Assembly (NCBI GenBank): GCA_934445035.1
Contig: CAKSDI010000002.1
Location: 62,001 to 126,000 of the forward strand
Length of the DNA: 64,000 nt
Direction: 5' to 3'
DNA from: an uncultured Eubacteriales bacterium
GTDB lineage: Bacteria; Bacillota; Clostridia; Oscillospirales; Acutalibacteraceae
Shown: piece by piece, positions 49,048 through 59,107 of the stretch
Layout of the letters: each line of letters starts with the position of its first letter
Position numbering within the stretch: the stretch's first letter is position 1
Notes under the pieces: generated by a model
Databases searched by the model: none
Told to the model about the DNA's origin: nothing
Seen by the model: the letters and a program-made list of their open reading frames with translations, nothing else
Position numbers and translations under genes: made by a program

Positions 49048-52000
49048 ATGGCTAACGAAAACGAATTTGATTTTGAATCCGTAAAAATAGGTCTTGCCTC
49101 TCCCGAACAGATCAGAAGCTGGTCTTACGGTGAAGTCACCAAAGCGGAAACTATAAATTACCGTACTTTAAAACCTGAGATCGGAGGTCTTTTCTGTGAA
49201 AAGATCTTCGGGCCTCAGAAAGACTGGGAATGTCACTGCGGTAAATATAAAAGAATTCGCTATAAAGGCAAGGTCTGCGAGCGCTGCGGAGTTGAAGTGA
49301 CCCGCGCAAAGGTCCGCAGAGAGAGAATGGGCTCTATTGAGCTTGCGGCGCCTGTTTCGCATATCTGGTATTTCAAGACTATCCCGTCAAGAATGGGTCT
49401 TGCTCTTGATATCACACAAAAAGCTCTTGAGCAGGTTCTTTATTTCTCACAGTATATAGTTACCGATCCGGGAACTACTCCTCTTGAGAAAAAACAACTT
49501 TTAAATGAAACTCAGTATCACAATATGCGTGAAAAATATGAGGATGATTTTAAGGCTGAAATGGGAGCTGAGGCAATTAAAAAATTGCTCAGCGAAATCG
49601 ATCTTGAAAAATCCTGCGAAGAGTTAAGGAATGAACTTGAAGACGCAACAGGGCAGAAGAGAGTCCGCATATTAAAGCGCCTTGAGGTTTTGGAGGCATT
49701 CAGAGCATCGGGTAACAGACCCGAATGGATGATACTTGATGTTATCCCGGTAATTCCTCCCGATCTTCGCCCGATGGTCCAGCTTGACGGCGGCAGATTT
49801 GCAACCTCCGATCTTAACGACCTTTACAGAAGAGTTATAAACCGTAATAACCGCTTAAAAAGACTTCTTGAATTAAGCGCTCCCGATATAATCGTCAGAA
49901 ACGAAAAGCGTATGCTTCAGGAAGCGGTTGACGCTCTTATTGATAACGGCAGAAGAGGAAAACCCGTAACTGGTCCTAACAACCGCGCTCTTAAATCCCT
50001 TTCGGATATGCTTAAGGGTAAGCAGGGAAGATTCCGTCAGAACTTGCTCGGTAAGCGTGTTGACTATTCGGGCCGTTCGGTTATCGTCGTAGGTCCTGAA
50101 CTTAAAATGTATCAGTGCGGTCTTCCTAAAGAAATGGCTCTTGAGCTGTTTAAGCCTTTTGTTATGAAAAGACTTGTTGAGACCAAAGCTGTTACGAATA
50201 TAAAATCAGCGAGAAAAATGGTTGAGCGCGCGTCTACCGAGATATGGGACGCTTTGGAGCTCGTTATTAAAGAACATCCCGTTCTGCTTAACCGTGCGCC
50301 TACGCTTCACCGCCTCGGTATCCAGGCATTCGAGCCTGTGCTCGTAGAAGGTAAAGCATTAAAGCTTCATCCGCTCGTTTGTACCGCTTATAACGCGGAC
50401 TTCGACGGTGACCAGATGGCTGTACATGTTCCGCTTTCTGCGGAAGCTCAGGCAGAGGCAAGATTTTTAATGCTCGCCGCTAATAACCTGCTTAAACCGT
50501 CAGACGGTAAGCCGGTTGCCGTTCCTACACAGGATATGGTACTCGGATCTTACTATCTCACACTTGTAAAATCCGAAGAGCCGGGAGCAAATAAGGTCTT
50601 CCGTGATAAAAATGAGGCTATTATGGCTTATGAAGACGGAATTATCGGTCTTCACGCTCCTATCAGAGTCCGTTTTACAAATGAAAACGGAAAAAGCGGC
50701 CTTGTTTGGTGTACAGTTGGATTTATCATATTCAATGAATCAATTCCCCAGGATCTCGGTTTTGTGGACAGAACCGATCCTGCTCACGAGCTTGATCTTG
50801 AATGGACTTATACAGTCAAGGATCCGAGCAAGCTTTTGATTGAAAGCAACGACGATGTTATTCAGAACAAAGTCGGCAAAAAACAGCTCGGAATTATAAT
50901 TGACAGATGTATCGATAAATACGGCACAAGCAGATCTTCTATAGTGCTTGACAATATCAAGGCGACAGGATTTAAGTATTCCACTAAGGGTGCTATCACC
51001 GTTGCAGTTATAGATGCGGTCATTCCGCCTGCCAAGAAAGACATTCTTGCGGCAGCGGAAAAGGAAATTGACGAGGTTTCCAAGAACTACCGCAGAGGTC
51101 TTATCAGTAATGATGAGCGCAGCCGCCATGTTATAGATATCTGGAACAAAGCAACTGAAGATGTTGCCGACGCTCTTAAGGGCAACCTTGATGAATTTAA
51201 CCCGATATTTATGATGGCAGACTCCGGTGCCCGTGGTTCTATGAGCCAGATAAGACAGCTTGCCGGAATGCGCGGACTTATCGCTAATACAGCCGGTAAG
51301 GTCATAGAAGTTCCGATAAGAGCTAACTACCGTGAGGGACTTAATGTTCTCGAATACTTCATTTCTTCCCGCGGTGCCCGTAAAGGACTTGCCGATACGG
51401 CGCTTCGAACTGCCGACTCCGGTTATCTTACAAGAAGACTTGTTGATGTTTCACAGGATGTTATCGTCAGAGAAAACGACTGCGGAACGGAAGAGGGACT
51501 TCTCGTTTCCGATATCAAAGACGGAAATCATATCCTCGAAACTCTTGAAGAAAGACTTATCGGCAGATTCTTGCTTCATCCCGCTGTTTCTCCCGAAACA
51601 GGCGAAGTTATCTGTGACAACGATCATATGATGACTAAGGAAGACGCGAAGAGAATTGTCGACGCAGGAATTAAAGAGATCGAGATCCGCTCAATTCTTA
51701 CCTGCCACAGCCACCACGGCGTGTGTCAGAAGTGCTATGGTTCTAACCTTGCTACAAATAAACCTGTTACTGTCGGCGAGGCAGTCGGTATAGTTGCGGC
51801 TCAGTCTATAGGCGAGCCGGGTACACAGCTTACTATGAGAACATTCCATACCGGCGGTATCGCTTCTACAGAAGATATCACACAGGGTCTTCCGAGAGTT
51901 GAAGAACTGTTCGAGGCAAGAAGACCTAAGCGCTGCGGTCTTATCGCTAAAATTTCCGGAAGAGTCCGTCTTGTTGAAGAGAAAAAGAGCAATGTAATCG

Positions 52001-52665
52001 TTATAAATAACGAAGAAACTATGGAAGAAGAAAAGATCGTTATTCCGTATGGCTCTAGAACTCTTGTTAACGACGGCGATTATGTCGAGGCAGGTCAGCT
52101 TCTCGTTCCCGGCGCTAAATATCCGCAGGATATCTTAGAGGCTCAGGGCCCGCAGGCTGTTCAGGAATATATCATTGCCGAAATTCAGAATGCTTACCGC
52201 ACACAGGGTGTTGATATCAATGATAAACACATTGAGATCATTGTCCGCCAGATGATGCGCAAGCTTAAGATAACAGATCCGGGCAGCACCGATCTTATTC
52301 AGAATGTAAGCTATGAATATAAAGAAATAGCCGAGGCAAATGCCAAGATCAAGGAAAGAATTGAAGCAGGTGAAGAGAATTTGAGCCTTGCTCAGTACAG
52401 AGCTACGCTCCTCGGAATCACTAAGGCTTCTCTCGCAACCGAATCCTTTATGTCCGCCGCTTCTTTCCAGGAAACCACCAAGGTTCTCACAGAGGCTGCT
52501 ATTAAAGGAAAGGTCGATCCGCTGTTCGGTCTTAAAGAAAATGTTATTATCGGTCAGCTTATCCCTGCAGGTACAGGTATGCGCTGCCCCGAAATAAATC
52601 CCGAGGACAGCTGCGATTGCTGCCACGGCGAAGAGATTTCACCTGATACGGAAATTTCTGATTAA
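49048..52665 (+). CDS. rpoC: RNA polymerase subunit beta-prime
   Basis: A 1205-residue catalytic subunit. The active-site motif NADFDGDQMAVH lies near residue 449-460; zinc sites are at the N-terminus (CHCGKYKRIRYKGKVCERCG, near 61-80) and in the middle (CHSHHGVCQKCYG near 893). The trigger-loop region around GEPGTQLTMRTFHTGG is present. GGAGGAG precedes the ATG at 49048. It ends with an acidic tail containing Cys (CDCCHGEE). The operon is closed by a strong terminator. Confidence 0.98.
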   Translation: MANENEFDFESVKIGLASPEQIRSWSYGEVTKAETINYRTLKPEIGGLFCEKIFGPQKDWECHCGKYKRIRYKGKVCERCGVEVTRAKVRRERMGSIELAAPVSHIWYFKTIPSRMGLALDITQKALEQVLYFSQYIVTDPGTTPLEKKQLLNETQYHNMREKYEDDFKAEMGAEAIKKLLSEIDLEKSCEELRNELEDATGQKRVRILKRLEVLEAFRASGNRPEWMILDVIPVIPPDLRPMVQLDGGRFATSDLNDLYRRVINRNNRLKRLLELSAPDIIVRNEKRMLQEAVDALIDNGRRGKPVTGPNNRALKSLSDMLKGKQGRFRQNLLGKRVDYSGRSVIVVGPELKMYQCGLPKEMALELFKPFVMKRLVETKAVTNIKSARKMVERASTEIWDALELVIKEHPVLLNRAPTLHRLGIQAFEPVLVEGKALKLHPLVCTAYNADFDGDQMAVHVPLSAEAQAEARFLMLAANNLLKPSDGKPVAVPTQDMVLGSYYLTLVKSEEPGANKVFRDKNEAIMAYEDGIIGLHAPIRVRFTNENGKSGLVWCTVGFIIFNESIPQDLGFVDRTDPAHELDLEWTYTVKDPSKLLIESNDDVIQNKVGKKQLGIIIDRCIDKYGTSRSSIVLDNIKATGFKYSTKGAITVAVIDAVIPPAKKDILAAAEKEIDEVSKNYRRGLISNDERSRHVIDIWNKATEDVADALKGNLDEFNPIFMMADSGARGSMSQIRQLAGMRGLIANTAGKVIEVPIRANYREGLNVLEYFISSRGARKGLADTALRTADSGYLTRRLVDVSQDVIVRENDCGTEEGLLVSDIKDGNHILETLEERLIGRFLLHPAVSPETGEVICDNDHMMTKEDAKRIVDAGIKEIEIRSILTCHSHHGVCQKCYGSNLATNKPVTVGEAVGIVAAQSIGEPGTQLTMRTFHTGGIASTEDITQGLPRVEELFEARRPKRCGLIAKISGRVRLVEEKKSNVIVINNEETMEEEKIVIPYGSRTLVNDGDYVEAGQLLVPGAKYPQDILEAQGPQAVQEYIIAEIQNAYRTQGVDINDKHIEIIVRQMMRKLKITDPGSTDLIQNVSYEYKEIAEANAKIKERIEAGEENLSLAQYRATLLGITKASLATESFMSAASFQETTKVLTEAAIKGKVDPLFGLKENVIIGQLIPAGTGMRCPEINPEDSCDCCHGEEISPDTEISD

Positions 52666-52667
52666 TA

Positions 52668-52704
52668 ATCAAGTCGGCTGATTTCAGCCGACTTGATTTT
52701 TTTA
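52668..52704 (+). terminator. Terminator of rpoBC
   Basis: A 13-bp perfect stem (52668-52680 with 52685-52697, loop ATTT) followed by T7. Confidence 0.9.
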
Positions 52705-52767
52705 ACTTGAAAATACAAAAAAGATATGTTAAAATTCTTTAAGAGAGTTTTTGCGGAGGATATGGCT

Positions 52768-54318
52768 ATGAAGCATAGAAAAAACATTCGTCTTAAGCAT
52801 AAGCGCGGTATTCCTATTCCTACAAGGATTATTTTTTCGGCGCTTTTTTTGCTTGTTCAGCTTGCAATATTTTTTGCGATTTTTTTCAATCTTTCAACCA
52901 AATCTCTTTCAATTTACTTTTTATCGGAATTTTTCGGAATTGTAACAGTCGTTTATATAATAAACCGCAGGGGAAACCCCAGCTATAAATTAATGTGGGC
53001 GGTATTTATCCTCGTTTTCCCGATTTTCGGAATTTTCATTTTTCTTCTGCTCGGCGGCGAAAGAGTTATGCCGCATTTGAAGAAAAAAATGAAAAAATGC
53101 CAGGAACACTATCTTCCTTTGCTTGAAAAAAACACGGAGGTTTCAAAAAAATTAAGATATAATGATCCCCGCCATGCAAGGCAGTCGGAATTTCTCACTA
53201 ACGAGGCGGGCTATCCTTTGACTGATACTTCATCGCTTGAATATCTCTCTCCCGGAGAAAAGTTTTTCCCGAGGTTTTTAGAAGAGCTTGAAAGCGCGCA
53301 AAAGTACATATTTATCGAGTTCTTCATTATCGCCGAGGGTAAGATGTGGGACGGCGTGTATAAGATCCTCTGTGAAAAAGCCAAAGCAGGCGTTGAAGTT
53401 AAAGTGATGTTTGATGATTTCGGATCTATCAAGCGCCAACACAAGGATTTTATTTCAAGACTTAATTCAAACGGAATAGAAGTTGCTGTTTTCAATAAAA
53501 TAAGGCCTTCTTTCAATATTTTTATGAACAACAGAAATCATAGAAAGATTGCTGTGATAGACGGTAAAACTGCCGTAACCGGCGGCCTTAACCTTGCTGA
53601 CGAATATATCAATCAGTTTAAAAGATTCGGCTATTGGATGGATTGCGCTGCAATTATCAAAGGCGAGGCTGTTAAAAGCTTTCTTGCGATGTTTTGCACC
53701 ACCTGGGAATTCACAACAGGCGAAATGATAGATATGAAATCTCATATCGCAGATTTTAAGGTTTCTTCCGAGGGATTTGTTCAGCCTTATTGCGACGGTC
53801 CCTTAAATTCGAGAAATCCCGCCGAGGGAATCTATATGTCAATTCTTAACACTGCGGAAGATTATGTTTATATCGCAACGCCTTATCTTATTATAGATAA
53901 TACTATGCTGACAACGCTTAAAAACGCCGCAAGATCGGGCATAGATGTTAGGATCTTAACCCCGTTTATCCCCGATAAGTGGTATGTTCATCCGGTCACG
54001 CAGTATTATTATCTTGAGCTTTTGGAGGCAGGGGTAAAGATATACGAATATACTCCGGGTTTTATCCATTCAAAGCTGTTTGTTTCCGATGACAGAATAG
54101 CCACCGTCGGCACTGTTAATATGGACTATAGAAGCTTTGTTTTCCATTTTGAATGCGGAGCGTGGGTGGATGATATCGACACTGCGATTTCAATCAAATC
54201 TCACTATGAGCAAATGCTCAGAGCATCTAAGCAGATAACTCTCGAAGATTGGAAAAAAGAAAAGTTCGGCGATAAATTCAAAAGAACTTTTTTGCATTTA
54301 TTTTCTCCATTTATGTAA
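52768..54318 (+). CDS. cls: Cardiolipin synthase
   Basis: A 516-residue phospholipase D superfamily enzyme that joins two phosphatidylglycerols into cardiolipin at the membrane. Two N-terminal membrane helices (about residues 17-40 and 48-85) precede the catalytic HKD motifs HRKIAVIDGKTAVTGGLN (about 265) and HSKLFVSDDRIATVGTVN (about 443). I place the start at ATG 52768, 8 nt after GGAGG (52755-52759); upstream ATGs at 52726 and 52762 are less well placed. It is monocistronic after rpoC. Confidence 0.93.
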   Translation: MKHRKNIRLKHKRGIPIPTRIIFSALFLLVQLAIFFAIFFNLSTKSLSIYFLSEFFGIVTVVYIINRRGNPSYKLMWAVFILVFPIFGIFIFLLLGGERVMPHLKKKMKKCQEHYLPLLEKNTEVSKKLRYNDPRHARQSEFLTNEAGYPLTDTSSLEYLSPGEKFFPRFLEELESAQKYIFIEFFIIAEGKMWDGVYKILCEKAKAGVEVKVMFDDFGSIKRQHKDFISRLNSNGIEVAVFNKIRPSFNIFMNNRNHRKIAVIDGKTAVTGGLNLADEYINQFKRFGYWMDCAAIIKGEAVKSFLAMFCTTWEFTTGEMIDMKSHIADFKVSSEGFVQPYCDGPLNSRNPAEGIYMSILNTAEDYVYIATPYLIIDNTMLTTLKNAARSGIDVRILTPFIPDKWYVHPVTQYYYLELLEAGVKIYEYTPGFIHSKLFVSDDRIATVGTVNMDYRSFVFHFECGAWVDDIDTAISIKSHYEQMLRASKQITLEDWKKEKFGDKFKRTFLHLFSPFM

Positions 54319-54383
54319 AACCTCTTGTAAATTGTTTTGATTTATGATAAAATATATTCAGTATTAAAAGGTAGGTGCTGATA

Positions 54384-54554
54384 ATGAAGAATTTTTTAAA
54401 GGTTATTTTGGGGATCGCCGGAATATTAAGCGCGGCTGTGGGAGCTTTAGCAATTATAGACTGTTGCTTTAATAAGCACCGTATTAAAGGCAAATATTTC
54501 AAATGCGGCAGTGATGAATCGATCGATGAAGCCGCAGAAGAAACAAACGAATAA
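54384..54554 (+). CDS. Small membrane protein
   Basis: A 56-residue protein with one hydrophobic helix (about 5-27), a CC pair at its cytosolic or outer edge, a basic segment and an acidic tail (DEAAEETNE). A GGTAGGTG ribosome binding site sits before the ATG, and a strong terminator follows the stop by 8 nt. It resembles many single-span clostridial proteins of unknown role. Confidence 0.7.
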   Translation: MKNFLKVILGIAGILSAAVGALAIIDCCFNKHRIKGKYFKCGSDESIDEAAEETNE

Positions 54555-54562
54555 AAAAATTT

Positions 54563-54595
54563 AAGCTGAGCGTGAAAGCGCTCAGCTTTTTTTAT
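54563..54595 (+). terminator. Terminator after the small membrane protein
   Basis: A 10-bp stem AAGCTGAGCG/CGCTCAGCTT (54563-54572 with 54579-54588) with T7. Confidence 0.88.
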
Positions 54596-54623
54596 TGACA
54601 AATAAATGCTATTGTGATAGAAT
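54595..54623 (+). promoter_or_regulatory. Promoter of the GntR-ABC operon
   Basis: TTGACA (54595-54600) and TAGAAT (54618-54623) are spaced 17 bp, just after the preceding terminator. Confidence 0.7.
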
Positions 54624-54676
54624 ATAACTGTACTACATTATATAGAACACTTTGTGTTTTAAAAAGGAGGTAAATT

Positions 54677-55045
54677 ATGTTTCAGCTTGATTTGAAAAGC
54701 GGTCTTTCGATCTGCGATCAGATAGTTAACGGCTTTATCCGGCTGAAAGCCATAGGCGTTCTGAAAAGCGGAGATCGCCTGCCGAGCGTAAGAGCGCTTG
54801 CTTCTAAATTCTCTGTAAATCCTAATACCATTCAGAAAGCTTACGGAATTCTTGAATCAAAGAATATAATTTATTCCGTTAAAGGAAAAGGCTCGTTTAT
54901 ATCGGATGACAGCGAATCCGTTGCCGCAATAAAAGAAGCGGCAATGGAAAAATTCAAAGGTTCTGTAAAAGAAGCCTTTGATGTCGGAATAAGCAGAGGA
55001 GAGCTTATAAATTCTATAGAGAAATGGGGAGAGATCAATGATTAA
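54677..55045 (+). CDS. GntR-family transcriptional regulator (YtrA type)
   Basis: A 122-residue regulator with a winged HTH (SGDRLPSVRALASKFSVNPNTIQKAYGILESKNII, about residues 33-67) and a short C-terminal helix region, the YtrA subfamily layout. It overlaps the ABC ATPase gene by 8 nt, so it is the local repressor of the operon. GGAGG site at 54666. Confidence 0.92.
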   Translation: MFQLDLKSGLSICDQIVNGFIRLKAIGVLKSGDRLPSVRALASKFSVNPNTIQKAYGILESKNIIYSVKGKGSFISDDSESVAAIKEAAMEKFKGSVKEAFDVGISRGELINSIEKWGEIND

Positions 55046-55937
55046 GGCAGTGGAGCTTTCAAAAAAATTCGATAATAAGATAGCTCTCGATAAGGTCACA
55101 TTCCGCATTCCGGATGGCTCTGTGTTCGGCCTTGTCGGGTCTAACGGTTCGGGAAAATCCACACTTTTAAGGCTTATTTCGGGAATCTATCCGCCCGATA
55201 GCGGAAGGCTCGAAATGAACGGAATAGCTGTGTTTAATAATCCGACGGTGAAATCACAGATAGCTTTTTTAAGCGATATTCCTTATTTTCTTCCTCAGAC
55301 AAACCTTGATGATATGGCTGTGCTTTATGAAAAAATGTACCCGAATTTCAGCAGGGAAGAGTATAAAAGGCTTTTAGGGATTTTCCCTCTCGACTGCAAA
55401 GCTAAGCTTTCCTCGTTTTCAAAAGGAATGCAAAGGCAAGCGTCTTTGATATTAGCTCTTGCCTCAATGCCGAGGTATCTTCTTCTCGACGAGGCGTTTG
55501 ACGGGCTTGATGTCGTAATGCGAAAGGTGCTTATTAATCTTTTGCTTGAAGGAATTGAGAAAAACAGCATAACAGCCGTTGTTTCTTCGCATAACTTAAG
55601 AGAGATAGAGGAAATGTGCGATCATATCGCGGTTATTCATAACGGCAAGCTTATCACAAGCGGAAGCGTGGAAGAAGCTAAAAATAATATCCATAAATTT
55701 CAGGCGGCGTTTAATTCAGTACCTGAAATCAAGGCGTTCGATTCTCTTGATATACTCAAGATCGAAAGAACAGGCTCGCTTATTCAGATAATCGCAAAGG
55801 GCGATGAAAAGGAAATAGAAGCTTTTATAAAGCAATTTGATCCTATATTTATCGAATGTATTGAGCCTACTTTGGAAGAAACTTTTATTTATGAATTGGA
55901 GGTGCTCGGTTATGATATTAAGAACATCCTCGAATAA
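55038..55937 (+). CDS. ABC transporter ATP-binding protein
   Basis: A 299-residue ATPase with Walker A GSNGSGKS, a signature-like SKGMQRQASL and Walker B YLLLDEAFDGLD, followed by a C-terminal extension (about 205-299). It pairs with the permease encoded next, which overlaps by 26 nt, as in YtrB-type exporters controlled by GntR. Substrate unknown; related systems answer to cell-wall-active compounds. Confidence 0.92.
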   Translation: MIKAVELSKKFDNKIALDKVTFRIPDGSVFGLVGSNGSGKSTLLRLISGIYPPDSGRLEMNGIAVFNNPTVKSQIAFLSDIPYFLPQTNLDDMAVLYEKMYPNFSREEYKRLLGIFPLDCKAKLSSFSKGMQRQASLILALASMPRYLLLDEAFDGLDVVMRKVLINLLLEGIEKNSITAVVSSHNLREIEEMCDHIAVIHNGKLITSGSVEEAKNNIHKFQAAFNSVPEIKAFDSLDILKIERTGSLIQIIAKGDEKEIEAFIKQFDPIFIECIEPTLEETFIYELEVLGYDIKNILE

Positions 55938-57630
55938 AACTATCAATCCTTCTTTCAATATGTTTAAATTCACTTTAAGGCGAAACCTCGGCGTTTTGCT
56001 TCTTATCACCGCCTGTGCGCTGCTGATAAGCCCGGGATATTCTTTGATGAAGATCAGAGAAACAGTGGAGAATATGGGGTATTCTTCTTATGATGTTAGA
56101 TATTTTATAAGATTAATGTTTTATTGCGGCACTTTTGCAGGCTGCGCAATTTCCGTTATCTTTAATATCATAAATTTCTCTTTCCTTTATCAGAAAAGAT
56201 CCGTCGATGTGTTTTTGTCATTTCCGCTCACTCGGTTTGAAATGATATCATCGCGATTTTTTGCCGGAGTGTTTTTAAGTATTATCCCTGTCACAGTAGG
56301 TTACTTGGGACTTCTCGGAATTCTTCTATTCTATCCGCCTGCAGTGGGAAGTGTGGGAACATTATCCGTATATCTTTTATATTCTTTGTTTTCCATACTT
56401 ATTTGTTCTGCGTTTTCTCTTATCTTCCTTGTTTGCGCAGGAAATGCCTTTGATTTTATTCTTTCGTTTTTCGGAATAAATATAGGTATTATAGGCATTT
56501 CTTTTATGGTAAGCTATACTTTACAGCAAACGGTTTACGGCTATGATGAATCGGGCTCCGAAAATTTCTTAATGAAATACGGCTCGCCTTTTTCTTTCAT
56601 TATCCGAGGCATAAAAAATTATCACGATAACCCGAGCGGGAAAACAGTTGTAATCTTTGTTATAAAAGCTATTATTTTGTCTGTGATTTTTTATGTGATA
56701 GCCTGCGTTTTGTTTTATCGCAGAAAATCTGAAAAAAGCGGTGAATCCTATGCTTTCAGGTTTATTTATTATGTTTCCAGCATAGTTTACGGTATTTGCG
56801 GAGCTTTCATAATAGGAATTCTTTTCGAGAGCGAAGTTGCAACTTTGAAGTTTGTTATCACCGCGGTGTTAGGCGCGCTGATTTTCTGTATAGCGTACGG
56901 CGCGATAAGCAACCGCGGATTTAAGACGGTCAAAAAATCCGCTTTGCTCGGAGTTATTTCCTCGCTGATGATAATAAGCGTTATTTTAGGCGGACATTTT
57001 GATATCTTCGGAGTGGTAAAAAAAGTTCCTGCCAAGGAAGATATCCAATCGGCGAGCATTAATTTTTCCGGGCTTAAAATAGAAGTTAAGGATTTTGATG
57101 TTGTTACCACTCTTCATAAAGAGATAATTCTTGATAAAAACATAAAGCGATTAAATCAGCATAATGACGGCGATATCCGTGATACTATAGATATTAATTA
57201 TAAGCTGAAAAGCGGAAACAAATTAGTCAGGAGCTATAATGTCGTTAAAAATGCGATGGAAGATAAACTTCTTTCTTTTTACCGCAGTTCCGATTTTAAA
57301 AATGCTGTGGAAGAAACAGCTTCAAGAAATTCTGCGATCGGGGCAGTTATCGATATCAACGGCGATAATTTAATTATTAAAACCGATGATTATAAGGCTT
57401 TTATCAAAGCTTATTTTTCCGATATTAAATCCGCAGGTAAATCTTTAGTTACTTCGGATGAATTATTTATCACCGTTCAGGAAAACGCAGATTATAGGGA
57501 TTACAGCAAAAACTATTATTTCAGTCTTCCTGTGTCCGAAGAATTCAAGCAAACTGAAAATCTTTTAAATGAATTTATATTAAAATACGGATTTAATAAT
57601 AAGGACGATACGGTAGTTTCCGGTTCTTAA
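55912..57630 (+). CDS. ABC transporter membrane protein
   Basis: A 572-residue protein with about eight to ten membrane helices in the first 380 residues, and a C-terminal extracytoplasmic domain of about 190 residues that is beta-rich. The ATG at 55912 follows GGAGG. The start overlaps the ATPase gene by 26 nt. It is the permease of the GntR-regulated transporter; no catalytic or substrate motif is recognisable. Confidence 0.88.
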   Translation: MILRTSSNKTINPSFNMFKFTLRRNLGVLLLITACALLISPGYSLMKIRETVENMGYSSYDVRYFIRLMFYCGTFAGCAISVIFNIINFSFLYQKRSVDVFLSFPLTRFEMISSRFFAGVFLSIIPVTVGYLGLLGILLFYPPAVGSVGTLSVYLLYSLFSILICSAFSLIFLVCAGNAFDFILSFFGINIGIIGISFMVSYTLQQTVYGYDESGSENFLMKYGSPFSFIIRGIKNYHDNPSGKTVVIFVIKAIILSVIFYVIACVLFYRRKSEKSGESYAFRFIYYVSSIVYGICGAFIIGILFESEVATLKFVITAVLGALIFCIAYGAISNRGFKTVKKSALLGVISSLMIISVILGGHFDIFGVVKKVPAKEDIQSASINFSGLKIEVKDFDVVTTLHKEIILDKNIKRLNQHNDGDIRDTIDINYKLKSGNKLVRSYNVVKNAMEDKLLSFYRSSDFKNAVEETASRNSAIGAVIDINGDNLIIKTDDYKAFIKAYFSDIKSAGKSLVTSDELFITVQENADYRDYSKNYYFSLPVSEEFKQTENLLNEFILKYGFNNKDDTVVSGS

Positions 57631-57636
57631 ATAATT

Positions 57637-57662
57637 ATGCCGCGGATATCCGCGGCATTTTT
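57637..57662 (+). terminator. Terminator of the GntR-ABC operon
   Basis: An 11-bp palindromic stem ATGCCGCGGAT/ATCCGCGGCAT (57637-57658) followed by a T4 run. Confidence 0.8.
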
Positions 57663-57663
57663 G

Positions 57664-57692
57664 TTGCCGATTTTAAAAAAGTCTGTTATAAT
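57664..57692 (+). promoter_or_regulatory. Promoter of the deoxynucleoside operon
   Basis: TTGCCG (57664-57669) and TATAAT (57687-57692), 17 bp spacing. No clear DeoR or CytR operator is recognised. Confidence 0.65.
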
Positions 57693-57712
57693 AAATCAAG
57701 AGGTGAGTTGCT

Positions 57713-58375
57713 TTGGATATTGAAAAAATTTTAAGATGCGTCGATCACACGGAGCTTAAGGTCACGGCAACGATGAGCGATATTATAAATCTCTGCGACG
57801 ATGCGGTGCGGTATAATACAGCGTCAGTGTGCATTGCGCCCTGCTTTGTAAAGGGAGCAAAAGATTACCTTAAAGATAAAAAAAGCATTTGCACCGTTAT
57901 CGGTTTTCCAAACGGTTATAATAATACAAAAATAAAGCTTTTTGAAACCGCTCAGGCTTTATCAGACGGGGCTGACGAGATCGATATGGTAGCAAATATC
58001 GGCGATATAAAAAGCGGCGGCTATGACTTTGTTTTAAATGAAATAAAAGAAATCAAAAAAATATGTGATAAAAAAATTCTTAAAGTTATAATCGAAACCT
58101 GCCTTTTAACCGATGAAGAAAAGATCAATATGTGTAAAATCGTTTCTGAATCAGGCGCTGATTTTATTAAAACCTCCACGGGATTTTCTACAAGCGGAGC
58201 CACAATAGAAGATATCATTTTGATGAAGAATAATGTCTTCGGCGGCGTTAAGATAAAAGCTGCAGGAGGAATAAAAACTCTTGAAGACGCAGAACTTTTT
58301 CTAAATTCGGGCGCATCAAGACTCGGAACCAGCAGAATTGTTAAAATAGTTAAGGAGAATGAGAAAAATGGCTGA
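57713..58375 (+). CDS. deoC: Deoxyribose-phosphate aldolase
   Basis: A 220-residue class I aldolase splitting deoxyribose-5-phosphate into glyceraldehyde-3-phosphate and acetaldehyde. The Schiff-base Lys is in the FIKTSTGF segment (near residue 148-155), and KVIIETCLLT and GVKIKAAGGIK are present. The start is TTG (57713) with AGAGGTGA upstream. It is the first gene of an operon with deoD, cdd and pdp and overlaps deoD by 8 nt. Confidence 0.95.
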   Translation: MDIEKILRCVDHTELKVTATMSDIINLCDDAVRYNTASVCIAPCFVKGAKDYLKDKKSICTVIGFPNGYNNTKIKLFETAQALSDGADEIDMVANIGDIKSGGYDFVLNEIKEIKKICDKKILKVIIETCLLTDEEKINMCKIVSESGADFIKTSTGFSTSGATIEDIILMKNNVFGGVKIKAAGGIKTLEDAELFLNSGASRLGTSRIVKIVKENEKNG

Positions 58376-59096
58376 TTATCCTACCCCTCATATTAACGCA
58401 AAACCCTCCGATTTTGCAAAAACAGTTATAATGCCGGGCGATCCGCAAAGAGCGGAAATGATAGCAAACAGATATCTTGAAAACCCTGTTTTAATAAACG
58501 AGGTCAGAGGTGTTTTAGGCTTTACGGGCAAATTTAAGGGCAAAGAAGTAACAGTTATGGCGAGCGGAATGGGAATGCCCTCAATGGGAATTTATTCTTA
58601 TGAGCTTTTTAATATCTTCGGAGTTGAAAGTATCATCAGGGTAGGCTCGGCAGGAGCTTACAGCAAGGATATTAAATTAAGAGATATTATTTTAGCCTCC
58701 GCCGCTTCGACCGATTCGAATTACTGCTCTTCATTCAAGCTCCCCGGCACTTTTGCACCTATTGCCGATTTCGGCCTGCTCAAAAAAGCCGCTGAAAATG
58801 CAAAAAATATGAATTTGCCCTGCCATATAGGAAATATTTTATCAACAGATGTTTTTTATAAGGACTCTTCAGATCTTCCGTTTGAGAAAACAGACGCATA
58901 TAAATGGGCGAATATGGGAATAAAAGCCGTGGAAATGGAGGCGGCAGCTCTTTATATCAATGCCGCAGCAAGCAATAAAAAAGCGCTGTGCATTTGCACT
59001 GTTTCCGATTCGCTTGTAACAAAAGAATCTCTAAGCTCTGATGAAAGGCGCGATACCTTTGATCAAATGATAAAACTCGCTTTAACTTTGATTTAA
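58368..59096 (+). CDS. deoD: Purine-nucleoside phosphorylase
   Basis: A 242-residue PNP of the bacterial hexameric (DeoD) type: MPGDPQRAEMIA (residues 19-30) for phosphate binding, GMGMPSMGIYSYEL near 65-78, and EMEAAALY near 182 for ribose contact. It releases purine bases from (deoxy)ribonucleosides. ATG 58368 is placed 10-11 nt after AAGGAG; ATG 58359 is possible but sits too close to it. Next is cdd after 11 nt. Confidence 0.95.
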   Translation: MADYPTPHINAKPSDFAKTVIMPGDPQRAEMIANRYLENPVLINEVRGVLGFTGKFKGKEVTVMASGMGMPSMGIYSYELFNIFGVESIIRVGSAGAYSKDIKLRDIILASAASTDSNYCSSFKLPGTFAPIADFGLLKKAAENAKNMNLPCHIGNILSTDVFYKDSSDLPFEKTDAYKWANMGIKAVEMEAAALYINAAASNKKALCICTVSDSLVTKESLSSDERRDTFDQMIKLALTLI

Positions 59097-59107
59097 AGAG
59101 GTAAAAT